Source: Flavobacteriales bacterium | GTDB taxonomy: Bacteria; Bacteroidota; Bacteroidia; NS11-12g; UBA955 | Direction: 5' to 3' | DNA length: 41,741 bases | Assembly (NCBI GenBank): GCA_947487055.1 | Contig: CANKVN010000009.1 | Span: 1 to 41,741 of the forward strand | Shown: in pieces, positions 27,742 to 37,024 of the stretch | Layout of the letters: every line of letters starts with the position of its first letter | Position numbering within the stretch: the stretch's first letter is position 1 | The notes under the pieces: generated by a model | The model's database searches: none | The model's input: only the letters and a program-made list of their open reading frames with translations | What the model was told of the DNA's origin: nothing | Position numbers and translations under genes: made by a program

Positions 27742-29049
27742 TTAGTCAATAACAATCTTTTTGGTGATTGCGTTTTGGCCACCACTAACATTTAACAAAT
27801 ACAGACCTTTGGGCAAGTTGCTTACCGGGATTGCAATGCCAGAGAACAAGTTGGTATTGCTTGCCTTCTGCTGGCTTATCAGTTTGCCATTAATGTCCAG
27901 CAGGGAAACTGTCGCTGTATTTGTTTTGGCATCGCTGATGCTAACAAAAAGCACTTCGGTAGCAGGATTTGGGAATACTTTGATTGAACCCAAAGTCTTG
28001 TCATTTACTGAAAGGCTATTGCGCAGCGCTGTTTTAGAGAATTTGATTTTACCGGTGGTAGAGCCCTCGAATCCGGTCATGTGAATCAACCAATATGAAG
28101 TGTCTGCAGTGCGGGTGCGTTCAACGATATAGCTCAGGGTGTCTTTTAAGGACCAGGTGCCGCTGAAAGCTTTCCAGCCAGAACCAATACCTGTTAAGTC
28201 ATTGCTGAACTTTTTGGTGTTGTCGCCAACCATCCAGTTTGAATCGCCCAATATGGTGTTAAAGGCCCTGCCTCCGATTTTGGCAGTTCTGGTACCGCGT
28301 TTACTCTCAATGCCCATAACAGGATACATTTCAAGGTTTCCGGTGCCGGGGTTTGGGGTTAATTCATAGTAACGGTTGAATGTGATATCCCAATTGGTAT
28401 TAGCTGGTTCGCGGTTTGGTTTGGTGTTTCCAACAAATTTATAATATTTATACATTTTGCCGGTGGCAGCAGATTGGTACAGGGTATCTGTCTTTTCTGC
28501 ACTTCCATCAAGATTGGCAACTTTAAAAATCAGATCGCCATTGGCTTTCTGAACGATTGGCCAAAATTTGGCAAAACGGCTGTAGGTATTTGGTGCCATG
28601 CCGGCCCAAGCGAGCAGGTACATGGAATCGCCGGTTACTTCTTTGCTGTTTACATCGTAGGTTCCCCATCCGAATTTCCAATTCGATAAATTGGTGTAGA
28701 GGCTAAATGCTCCTTTGTTGTGGTCGTGGATATCATTCCAGTATGGTTTCCAGGCAGTCCAGCCGGCGGTATCAAATGTATTCCAGGCATCTGTTTTGCC
28801 TTTTGGATAAAGAAAAACCCTTAAGCCGGACATGTGGTTTGCACGGATGCAATTGTCCCTACTTACGGAAGTGTGCGCAATATCCCAGTTGTTTACGGGA
28901 GCGGTTGCTCTTTGCCCGGTTTGGATGTCATAGAATACTTGCGAACCATATCCAGGACCCATCACAGCAGAATCGTTGATGATGGTTTGTGCATTGGATG
29001 TGCCCAAAAAGGATAAAGTGCTGATAATCAATAGGAAGTTGTGCTTCAT
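27742..29049 (-). CDS. T9SS-secreted HmuY-like protein
   Basis: Signal peptide MKHNFLLIISTLSFLGTSNAQ; QVFYDIQTGQRATAPVNNWDIAHTS and NTNWDITFNRYYEL HmuY-like motifs; CTD VFPNPATEVLFVSISD...LPKGLYLLNVSGGQNAITKKIVID. Start taken at 29049 rather than 29085. Confidence 0.75.
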   Translation of the reverse strand: MKHNFLLIISTLSFLGTSNAQTIINDSAVMGPGYGSQVFYDIQTGQRATAPVNNWDIAHTSVSRDNCIRANHMSGLRVFLYPKGKTDAWNTFDTAGWTAWKPYWNDIHDHNKGAFSLYTNLSNWKFGWGTYDVNSKEVTGDSMYLLAWAGMAPNTYSRFAKFWPIVQKANGDLIFKVANLDGSAEKTDTLYQSAATGKMYKYYKFVGNTKPNREPANTNWDITFNRYYELTPNPGTGNLEMYPVMGIESKRGTRTAKIGGRAFNTILGDSNWMVGDNTKKFSNDLTGIGSGWKAFSGTWSLKDTLSYIVERTRTADTSYWLIHMTGFEGSTTGKIKFSKTALRNSLSVNDKTLGSIKVFPNPATEVLFVSISDAKTNTATVSLLDINGKLISQQKASNTNLFSGIAIPVSNLPKGLYLLNVSGGQNAITKKIVID

Positions 29050-29082
29050 GTATGCTTTATTTGTGTGGTTTGTTTCTGAATG

Positions 29083-29090
29083 CAAAGGTA
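29083..29090 (-). promoter_or_regulatory. -7 element TACCTTTG (minus strand) upstream of the HmuY/TonB receptor operon
   Basis: CAAAGGTA on the plus strand; TAnnTTTG match 33 bp upstream of the chosen start. Confidence 0.5.
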
Positions 29091-29203
29091 CTTCTTTCCA
29101 AGTTGTTATTGCATTGAACAGGCATGGTGTATTGTCATTTTTAAGTAATGAATTTTAATTGAAATAGCGGTTTATTTTGGACCATTGTGGAAGATCTCTT
29201 CAG

Positions 29204-29211
29204 TAACTTTG
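29204..29211 (+). promoter_or_regulatory. -7 element TAACTTTG upstream of the Hsp70 gene
   Basis: TAnnTTTG match 42 nt before the ATG. Confidence 0.5.
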
Positions 29212-29253
29212 CAGCGGTAAAAACCTTGCAACAATTGTTTCGTTAAATAAACC

Positions 29254-31122
29254 ATGGCAAAAATCAGCATCAACATAAAATCAGGAACCATAGAAAGTGA
29301 AGGGATAATCGTAGGGATTGATCTTGGTACGACCAATAGTATTGTGGCCATGGTGGATGCAGAGAGCGGCAAGCCGAAGGTTATTGGAACTGGCGATGAC
29401 GTGCTGGTGCCCTCGGTGATTCACATTGCAGAAGGCGGAATTCCCATTGTCGGTGAAACCGCCAGGCGGGCGCTGGTGTCGCATCCCCACAGCACCATTT
29501 TTTCTGTTAAACGTCTGTTGGGAAGAAGCTACAAGGATATTGCCAACCATTCCGATTTTTATTCTTACCGTATTTTGGATGAAGATGATGGAAAGCTGGT
29601 GAAAATTGCAGCAGGTGATCATTTCTTCACTCCGATTGAGTTGAGCGCCGAAATTTTAACCACCCTTAAACGGAAGGCGGAAGCCTACTTGGGTAAAACG
29701 GTGAGCCGCGCGGTGATAACCGTTCCGGCCTATTTCAACGATAGCCAGCGTCAGGCAACAAGGGATGCCGGAAAACTTGCCGGATTGGATGTGTTGCGCA
29801 TTATCAATGAGCCAACTGCAGCAAGTCTTGCTTATGGAATTGGCCTGGATCCCAATGAAATGAAGACCGTGGTGGTTTATGATTTGGGTGGCGGCACCTT
29901 TGATGTTTCTATTCTGAGGATAGAAGATGGCGTGTTTGAGGTGCTTAGCACCAGGGGCGATACCTATCTGGGCGGCGATGATTTTGACCGGGAAATTGTT
30001 CAGTATTGGGCAAAAAATCTTACGCTTGATATGAAAAGCTGGTCGCAGGCAGATGTTCAAAGCATCAGGCTGAAAGCCGAGGAGGCCAAGCGATTTGTTT
30101 GTACAGCCAACTTAAAATACAGCGATTCGGTAATCCTACATGGTAACAACCTACAACTGGAACTGGAATTTGCAAACTTCGAAGAGATAACACGCAGATT
30201 GATGCAAAAAACCATGGATTGCCTGCAATCTGCACTTACAGACTCAGCCTTGGGTTTGGACGATATTGACGAGGTTGTGCTGGTGGGTGGAAGTACCCGA
30301 ATGCCGATGGTGAAGCAACGAATTGCGGACATATTCGGTCATAATAAAGTGAACGATACCTTGGATCCGGATCAGGTGGTGGCATTGGGCGCTGCTGTGG
30401 AAGCCGATATACTTGCCGGCAACCGCAAGGATATTTTGTTGCTGGATGTTACGCCGTTGAGTTTGGGTATTGAAACCCTTGGAGGGCTTATGGATGTTAT
30501 GATTCCGCGCAACACCAAAATTCCGGCCAAGTTTGTAAAACAATATACCACATCGGTGGATGGACAAGTGAAAATGGGTATTTCTATTTATCAGGGAGAG
30601 CGCGAGCTGGTGGAGGAAAATCGCAAGCTGGGGGAATTTATACTCACAGATATTCCTGCAATGCCTGCCGGTTTGCCGAAAATAGAAGTACGTTTTTTAA
30701 TCAATGCAGATGGGATACTTACTGTGGAAGCGCAGGAGTTGAGAAGTGGTGTGCAGCAGCAGGTACAGATTAAGCCACAATACGGGCTCACCGATGCTGA
30801 TGTGGAAAAAATGCTGATGGACAGCCTCACCCATGCCAAGCATGATGTGGAACTCAGGATGCTGGTAGAAGCCAAAACGGAGGCAGAGCAGATGTGTTAC
30901 ACTGTGACGCGTTTTCTGGATAAAAACAAATCCCTGCTCACGGATGAAGAGGTTCTAAAAACAAAGGAACTGGTAAAAATGTTAAATAAAAGCATTCCGG
31001 AAGGCGATAAAAATGCAATATTGTCTGGCGTAGATGCGTTAAATACTTACACACGGCCATTTGCCGAGAGACTTATGAATCAGGCAGTGTCTGGTGCTTT
31101 AAAAGGAACAAAAATAAATTGA
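29254..31122 (+). CDS. Hsp70-family chaperone, HscA-like
   Basis: GIDLGTTNSIVAMVD, VVYDLGGGTFDVSILRIEDGVFEVLSTRGDTYLGGDDFD, VVLVGGSTRMPMV; N-terminal extension and length (622 aa) resemble Fe-S chaperone HscA more than DnaK. Confidence 0.88.
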   Translation: MAKISINIKSGTIESEGIIVGIDLGTTNSIVAMVDAESGKPKVIGTGDDVLVPSVIHIAEGGIPIVGETARRALVSHPHSTIFSVKRLLGRSYKDIANHSDFYSYRILDEDDGKLVKIAAGDHFFTPIELSAEILTTLKRKAEAYLGKTVSRAVITVPAYFNDSQRQATRDAGKLAGLDVLRIINEPTAASLAYGIGLDPNEMKTVVVYDLGGGTFDVSILRIEDGVFEVLSTRGDTYLGGDDFDREIVQYWAKNLTLDMKSWSQADVQSIRLKAEEAKRFVCTANLKYSDSVILHGNNLQLELEFANFEEITRRLMQKTMDCLQSALTDSALGLDDIDEVVLVGGSTRMPMVKQRIADIFGHNKVNDTLDPDQVVALGAAVEADILAGNRKDILLLDVTPLSLGIETLGGLMDVMIPRNTKIPAKFVKQYTTSVDGQVKMGISIYQGERELVEENRKLGEFILTDIPAMPAGLPKIEVRFLINADGILTVEAQELRSGVQQQVQIKPQYGLTDADVEKMLMDSLTHAKHDVELRMLVEAKTEAEQMCYTVTRFLDKNKSLLTDEEVLKTKELVKMLNKSIPEGDKNAILSGVDALNTYTRPFAERLMNQAVSGALKGTKIN

Positions 31123-31826
31123 AGGTAAAGTTTCGTATAGCGATTTGTTTGTTTTTGCTGGCTGCCAATGTCAATGCACAAAGCTGGACGCCATCGGAGG
31201 AATCCGAGCGCCAGAACTTTGGGTTAAAGTTGGGCATAAATTTTTCATCCATGTGGGGTGGCGAACTCAAGAATCCAAGGCCATATTTTGGGCCAACTGC
31301 AGGTTTTTTTCTGCATACCAAGGAGGCAAAGAAGCCGTGGATGTTTCAAACCGGGATAGAAGGCAGCTTGCGTGGGAGTAATTTTGCCAATAAAAGTACC
31401 GATTTCCCCAATTCTGGTAATTCAAATTACAGAAGAATAGGGTTGATTACTTTAGATGTGCCATTGTTGCTCAACTACAGGCTGGGTCCCAAAAAGGCAG
31501 ACCGAACCAAAGTGGTGCAGCTGGGAGCAGTCATCTCGGGAACCATTAAAAGTACGGTTTATCTTGGTGATGACAAATTGCCTGCGCAGCACTATCTGGA
31601 CAGTACGAGCCATTTGTATCGCTGGGCCAACTTGCCACTAAAGCCAATTGAGGTTTTGGGTGTGGTTGGTTATCAGGACAGGGGCGTATTGGCAGGATGG
31701 CAAATCCAGTTGCAGGTTGGCATCAATAACCTGAACAATAACTTCAAACTACCCTATGCTTATCCCATTACAGGGACTGGCAAGAGGATAAGTACCTGGG
31801 CCTTAAAAGTGTCTGCTTTGTTTTAA
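31119..31826 (+). CDS. Outer-membrane beta-barrel (PorT-like) protein
   Basis: TTG start overlapping the Hsp70 stop; signal peptide FRIAICLFLLAANVNAQ; FGLKLGINFSSMWGG, C-terminal ISTWALKVSALF. Confidence 0.75.
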   Translation: MKVKFRIAICLFLLAANVNAQSWTPSEESERQNFGLKLGINFSSMWGGELKNPRPYFGPTAGFFLHTKEAKKPWMFQTGIEGSLRGSNFANKSTDFPNSGNSNYRRIGLITLDVPLLLNYRLGPKKADRTKVVQLGAVISGTIKSTVYLGDDKLPAQHYLDSTSHLYRWANLPLKPIEVLGVVGYQDRGVLAGWQIQLQVGINNLNNNFKLPYAYPITGTGKRISTWALKVSALF

Positions 31827-31837
31827 GCAGACTTCCT

Positions 31838-31845
31838 TAATTTTG
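31838..31845 (+). promoter_or_regulatory. -7 element TAATTTTG immediately upstream of mtaB
   Basis: TAnnTTTG match; ATG 8 nt after its last base. Confidence 0.45.
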
Positions 31846-31853
31846 TGCCGCTT

Positions 31854-33164
31854 ATGGGCCACTCAGTTGCTTTTTACACCCTTGGTTGCAAATTGAATTT
31901 TGCAGAAACCAGTACCATAGGCCAGCAGCTCATGGACCATGGTTTTGCCAAGGCGCAGTTTACCCAGGGCGCAGATTTATATGTTATTAATACCTGCAGC
32001 GTTACCGACCACGCAGACCGCAAATGTAAAAAAGTGGTGGCAGAGGCATTGCGCTACAATCCCAACGCCTATGTGGTGATTGTGGGTTGCTATGCGCAAC
32101 TAAAGCCTGCAGAAATTGCTGAAATACCGGGTGTGGATATGGTTTTGGGCGCCGCAGAAAAGTTTAACCTGATGCAACACCTGGGCGAACTGGTGAAAGA
32201 GCCCAAAGCCAGGATTTACAATGCGCCAATCAAAGAGACCAATGTGTTTGTGCCCGGATTTAGCGAAGGAGACCGAACACGTACCTTCATGAAGGTGCAG
32301 GATGGATGTGATTATTTTTGTTCGTTTTGTACCATTCCCCTGGCCCGGGGAAACAGCCGCAGTGCCAATATTCAGGATACAGTGGCAAAAATTAAAGAGG
32401 TTGCTGCCGGAGCCACCAAGGAAATTGTGCTTACAGGCGTAAATCTTGGGGATTTTGGTGTAAACCACGGGGAAGATTTTTTTGGATTAATTCGCCAGCT
32501 CGACCAGATTGAGGGGGTAGACCGTTACCGGATTAGTAGTATAGAGCCCAATTTGCTTACAGATGAAATTATTTCATTTGTTGCGGCTTCCCGACGTTTT
32601 GTTCCCCATTTTCATATTCCGCTTCAAAGCGGTTCGGACGATATTTTGGCCAGAATGCGCCGCCGCTATGATTCATCGCTTTACCAAAGCAGGATTAACC
32701 GGATTCTGGAACTGATGCCGCATTGTGCAATTGGTGTAGATGTGATTGTGGGATTTCCCGGTGAAACCGAAGAGGAGTTTATGAAAACCTACCAGTTTTT
32801 AAATGCGCTTGATGTTGCCTATTTGCATGTGTTTCCTTACAGCGAAAGGCCAAATACCACAGCCAAGAAAATGAAGGATAGGGTGCCGCAATTTATGCGC
32901 AATCAGCGGGTGGAAATGCTCCGGATATTGAGTGAAAAGAAAAAACAAGCGTTTTACCGCAATCATCTTGGCACCTGCAGGCCGGTTTTGTTTGAAGCAG
33001 AAGAAAAAGGAAATTTCATGTTTGGGTTTACCGACAACTACATCAAGGTGAAAGCCGAGTATGATCCACTTATGGTGAATGAGGTGGTGGCGATGAACCT
33101 GGAGCACATCAATGAAGATGGCACGATTAGCGGGGTATTTGATTTCGCGGCTGTCAAGCACTAA
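31854..33164 (+). CDS. mtaB: tRNA (N6-threonylcarbamoyladenosine37-C2)-methylthiotransferase MtaB
   Basis: Methylthiotransferase family: VAFYTLGCKLNFAET, radical-SAM QDGCDYFCSFCTIPLARG; start at ATG 31854 rather than GTG 31845. Confidence 0.93.
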   Translation: MGHSVAFYTLGCKLNFAETSTIGQQLMDHGFAKAQFTQGADLYVINTCSVTDHADRKCKKVVAEALRYNPNAYVVIVGCYAQLKPAEIAEIPGVDMVLGAAEKFNLMQHLGELVKEPKARIYNAPIKETNVFVPGFSEGDRTRTFMKVQDGCDYFCSFCTIPLARGNSRSANIQDTVAKIKEVAAGATKEIVLTGVNLGDFGVNHGEDFFGLIRQLDQIEGVDRYRISSIEPNLLTDEIISFVAASRRFVPHFHIPLQSGSDDILARMRRRYDSSLYQSRINRILELMPHCAIGVDVIVGFPGETEEEFMKTYQFLNALDVAYLHVFPYSERPNTTAKKMKDRVPQFMRNQRVEMLRILSEKKKQAFYRNHLGTCRPVLFEAEEKGNFMFGFTDNYIKVKAEYDPLMVNEVVAMNLEHINEDGTISGVFDFAAVKH

Positions 33165-33173
33165 TTTGCAGCC

Positions 33174-34352
33174 GTGTTTCCAACATTATATCATTTTTTC
33201 AAAGACTTATTTGGAATAGAAATAGGTGCTCTCCAAATTTTGAACACCTTTGGCTTTTTTGTGGCCATGTCTATTGCCGGGGCGTTCTGGGCCATGGCCT
33301 CAGAAATGAAGCGCAGAACAGCACTCGGACAGTTTGATGCCGTGAGCGTTAAAACAATTTCGGGGCAGCCATATCCATTGTCTGACTACATTACAAATGG
33401 GGTTATGGCTTTTCTGTTTGGGTATAAAATACTTTATCTCATGTTTCCTGAGCAGCCGAATTTTGTGCCACAGGAGCATATTTTTACCACAGAAGGAAAC
33501 CTTGTTTATGGAATTCTGGTGCTTGCCGGCGTATTGCTGTGGCGCTATCGCAGTGATAAAAAACAACGCCTGCCCGAACCGAAGGAATCAATAGCAACGG
33601 AGACTGCCGACTGGCACATGGGAAATATCACCACCATTGCTTTGCTCTCCGGTTTTGTAGGAGCCAAACTGTTTCATATTCTGGAAAATCCTGCCGGGCT
33701 CGGAATTGCCGGTATCCTGGATGCTTTTTTCAGCACCGGTGGCTGGACTTTTTACGGAGGATTGATTTGCGGAGCTGCAGGCGTGCTTGTTTATTGCCAT
33801 AGAAAAGGCATAAGTTTACTTCGTATGCTGGATGCCGGTGGCCCTGCCATGATGCTTTCTTACGGTATTGGCCGCTTTGGATGTCAGTTCTCTGGAGATG
33901 GAGACTGGGGTGTGGCCAACCTGAAAACCAAACCATTTTCCTGGCTGCCCGATTGGGTTTGGAGCTATACCTATCCGCACAATGTGCTTGGTGGGCAATC
34001 CGGTGGGCTTGCACCGGAAGGGATGGTCCCCATTGCCGGTTGCGAAGGCGATTACTGCTATCAGTTGGCGGTTCCGGTTTATCCTACGCCGCTTTACGAA
34101 GCACTGATGGCTTTGGGTTTGTTTTTTATCCTCTGGAAATGGTTGAGGTTAAAGCCCCTTGCTCCAGGAAAACTGTTTGCATGGTATATGGTATTTGCCG
34201 GTGTTGAGCGTTTTCTGATTGAAGGCATACGGGAACATGGCGATAGCCTTTACCGCATTTCCTCATTGAGCTTTTCCCAGGCACAAATGATATCCTTGCT
34301 GCTCCTCTTTTGTGGTGCTGCCTGGCTGCTGAGAAAGCCTTCTCCAGCATAA
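33174..34352 (+). CDS. lgt: Prolipoprotein diacylglyceryl transferase, long Bacteroidota-type
   Basis: GGWTFYGGLICG, SYGIGRFGCQFSGDGDWG, YPTPLYEALMALG, GVERFLIEGIR; GTG start. Confidence 0.9.
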   Translation: MFPTLYHFFKDLFGIEIGALQILNTFGFFVAMSIAGAFWAMASEMKRRTALGQFDAVSVKTISGQPYPLSDYITNGVMAFLFGYKILYLMFPEQPNFVPQEHIFTTEGNLVYGILVLAGVLLWRYRSDKKQRLPEPKESIATETADWHMGNITTIALLSGFVGAKLFHILENPAGLGIAGILDAFFSTGGWTFYGGLICGAAGVLVYCHRKGISLLRMLDAGGPAMMLSYGIGRFGCQFSGDGDWGVANLKTKPFSWLPDWVWSYTYPHNVLGGQSGGLAPEGMVPIAGCEGDYCYQLAVPVYPTPLYEALMALGLFFILWKWLRLKPLAPGKLFAWYMVFAGVERFLIEGIREHGDSLYRISSLSFSQAQMISLLLLFCGAAWLLRKPSPA

Positions 34353-34391
34353 AATAAATTGCATGATTTTCCGTTTTGTGTTTATTAGCCT

Positions 34392-34946
34392 ATGAATAAG
34401 ATTTTGCTTTTTTGTTTGTTTTGGATGGGTTCCAGCACCATAAATGCCCAGGATACCAGTGCGCGCTGGCAGGTAATAGATGGCGATACCATCAACGTGG
34501 CAGAAATGGATCCGGTGATGGTGAGTGCCGGTATGGATGCAGAAGGCCGTAAAGCCTATCAGCGGCTCAAAAAAAGGGTTAAGAAAGTTATGCCATACGC
34601 AAAAATGGCAGCCTATAAAATGCGGGTGATGGAGGATAACCTCACCCTGAAAAAATCCAAAAAAGAACGCAAACGCTACATCAAGGAGTGCGAAGAAAGC
34701 CTTAAACAGATGTATATGGGGCAATTGAAGAACCTAAGCATTGATGATGGAAAAATTCTGATGAAACTGATCCACCGGGAAACAGGGAAAACCACCTGGC
34801 AGATTATGAAAAGCTACAGAGGAACCACGGAAGCCATATTCTGGCAGGCCTTTGGCACGGTATACGGACACGACATGAAAACAGAATACGATCCGGTGAT
34901 GGACTACCAGATTGAAAACATCATACGGATAGAAAAACTGGAATAA
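34392..34946 (+). CDS. DUF4294-type secreted protein
   Basis: Signal peptide; RWQVIDGDTINVAEMDPV... ending EYDPVMDYQIENIIRIEKLE, as in DUF4294 proteins of Bacteroidota. Confidence 0.75.
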   Translation: MNKILLFCLFWMGSSTINAQDTSARWQVIDGDTINVAEMDPVMVSAGMDAEGRKAYQRLKKRVKKVMPYAKMAAYKMRVMEDNLTLKKSKKERKRYIKECEESLKQMYMGQLKNLSIDDGKILMKLIHRETGKTTWQIMKSYRGTTEAIFWQAFGTVYGHDMKTEYDPVMDYQIENIIRIEKLE

Positions 34947-35897
34947 TCACAAGCGTTTTTGCAGAATAATCCAAAGGACCATGGGTGCGCCCAGCAGTGC
35001 ACAAACAGCATTGGTTGGCAAGGTAATTCCTGGAATGGCATAGTGGGCAAGCCAGTCTGCCAGTGCGCAAAGCAATATTCCACATAGCATGGTGGGAATC
35101 CACAGAAGCCCGTGATTGTTGCTTTTTACCATAAAACGGGCAAGGTGTGGGGCAATCATTCCCACAAATCCAATGGGGCCGCAAAACCCGGTAATGACAC
35201 CTGCAATGAGTCCTGAGGCAATTATAATGGTGAGCCTCAGCTTATAAACATCTACCCCTGCGTTGGTGGCATAATGATCGCCGGGAAGGTAGGCATCCAT
35301 TCGAAAGCGGCATAGCCATAGCATGGCTAATCCGGCCGCAGTGATGGTAATCAAAATCGGCAATTGTTCATTTTGTACCCGGTCAAAGCTTCCCAGGCCC
35401 CACATGATAAATTGTTTAACCTGTTCAGCACCGGCAAGGCTTTGCAAGATTTCTACCCCTGCACCCAGCAAATAGCCAAGCAGGATTCCAGAAATTAGCA
35501 GGGTGAATGTGCCGGGATTACGCTGCTGTATGTATAACTGCAGCAGCAAAACACCAAGTCCGCCCAGCATTCCTGCTAAGGCAATTCCCAAAGTTTGGCT
35601 CCATGCGGCGGCAAAGCCACCGGGAACAGCCAGCAGCATCATTGCAACAGTGAACGACGCTCCCGGGCTGATGCCCGTGAGAAACGGTCCCGCCAGCGGG
35701 TTTCTAAACAAGGTTTGTAAGGCAAGGCCGCAAACCGATAAACCCAGTCCGGTAATAACAGCGGCGGCAACCCTCGGTATTCTAAAGGTGATAAACGACA
35801 AATCAGTCCAGCTTTGGGTGCCTGTAATCAAATCAAGGGAAATGACCAGTAGACAAGCTGCGGCCAAAGCCAAAGTCAAACCCGATTGCTTCGTCAT
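34947..35897 (-). CDS. FecCD/BtuC-family ABC transporter permease (iron/heme/cobalamin)
   Basis: FRIPRVAAAVITGLGLSVCGLALQTLFRNPLAGPFLTGISPGA; GPIGFVGMIAPHLAR. Confidence 0.93.
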   Translation of the reverse strand: MTKQSGLTLALAAACLLVISLDLITGTQSWTDLSFITFRIPRVAAAVITGLGLSVCGLALQTLFRNPLAGPFLTGISPGASFTVAMMLLAVPGGFAAAWSQTLGIALAGMLGGLGVLLLQLYIQQRNPGTFTLLISGILLGYLLGAGVEILQSLAGAEQVKQFIMWGLGSFDRVQNEQLPILITITAAGLAMLWLCRFRMDAYLPGDHYATNAGVDVYKLRLTIIIASGLIAGVITGFCGPIGFVGMIAPHLARFMVKSNNHGLLWIPTMLCGILLCALADWLAHYAIPGITLPTNAVCALLGAPMVLWIILQKRL

Positions 35898-37024
35898 TTT
35901 ACCTGCTCAAAGAAAGTGAATGAATGCGTTGATGCTGTTTCCAGATCGGGGTGGAAAATGCCTGCCAGGTCCTGCAGCACCAAATCCGGACGGATAACGG
36001 CATAATCCCACCAAGCGTTTCCGCCCTCCGGAGTGCTGATTTTTGTGGCGTTGTAGACCCCATTTCCCTTTAGTGCGCGGAACAATCCCAGCCGCTGATC
36101 GGTTTGTGTAATGCAACGGACATCTTTGCAGCCACCTGGATTTATCCAGTAGTCGGCTTCCTTTGCTTTTTTGAAAACCGATTCAATTTCGGAGGTTATT
36201 TTGCCACTTCCTTTGGTGTTATTCCATAAATAATCGGAGCCGGCATCTTCAAACAACGTGGCCATATAGCTGCCACCGGACGGTAAATCCCAGGTGCCGC
36301 TGTAGGGTAAGTTGCAGAATACGGTTGGTTTTATTTTCACTTGTTCCTTGATGGAAGCCTGCAATTCCTGATAATGTTCTTTCACCATGGTGAAGAAAGC
36401 ATCGGCTTGCGCGGGTTTGCCCAATAACCAGCCCATGGCTCGAATCCATTCGGCCCTGCCCAAAGGGTGTGTCTCCAGGTAGTTTTGACAGAACAAAACA
36501 GGGGTCCCTGTTTTTGTGAAATTGGCCCATTCATCTTTCCCTTGCTGGTCGATGAAATACGCAATCACCAGATCGGGCTTTTGGCCCGCGAGTTTTTCTT
36601 TATTCAGGACATTGCCGCTGCCGATGCTGCTGATGAGTCCTGTGGCAATGCGTTTTCTGCATCGTGGCATGGTGTGGAAACGGGTGTCGTCGGTGCAAAT
36701 TATCCGTGATTCTTCTTCAATGGCCTCCAGCATGGCAGAAAATACAGCCGACATTGATGCAATTCTATTGCGGCTTTTGAGGGTTGTGCAACCAGGAAAT
36801 GAATTTTTGGTTCCCCAGTGAAAAACCTGCATCCATGATTGGGTATCTGTGGGGTTTCTAATGGCCAGAAAGCTATCATTTTTCAGGTAGCCAAATTGAA
36901 ACAGGTTGCTGTATTCTGGACTTGTCCAGGTTATCCCATCAGGCAGGTTGCTCGCGTTGCGCTTTCCGCAACCCAAGGCAATTAGCATTAAGCATAGGGG
37001 GATAATTCCGAAGAACTTTTGCAT
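35894..37024 (-). CDS. ABC transporter substrate-binding lipoprotein (BtuF/FhuD-like)
   Basis: Lipobox IALGC; NRIASMSAVFSAMLEAI, KPDLVIAYF, GSGKITSEIESVFKKAKEADYWIN; ATGA overlap with the permease gene; start at MQKFFGII (37024). Confidence 0.88.
   Translation of the reverse strand: MQKFFGIIPLCLMLIALGCGKRNASNLPDGITWTSPEYSNLFQFGYLKNDSFLAIRNPTDTQSWMQVFHWGTKNSFPGCTTLKSRNRIASMSAVFSAMLEAIEEESRIICTDDTRFHTMPRCRKRIATGLISSIGSGNVLNKEKLAGQKPDLVIAYFIDQQGKDEWANFTKTGTPVLFCQNYLETHPLGRAEWIRAMGWLLGKPAQADAFFTMVKEHYQELQASIKEQVKIKPTVFCNLPYSGTWDLPSGGSYMATLFEDAGSDYLWNNTKGSGKITSEIESVFKKAKEADYWINPGGCKDVRCITQTDQRLGLFRALKGNGVYNATKISTPEGGNAWWDYAVIRPDLVLQDLAGIFHPDLETASTHSFTFFEQVK

Noticed and set aside
29230-29239. AACAATTGTT palindrome in the hscA leader
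   Set aside because: 10-bp palindromes are expected dozens of times in a window this size.
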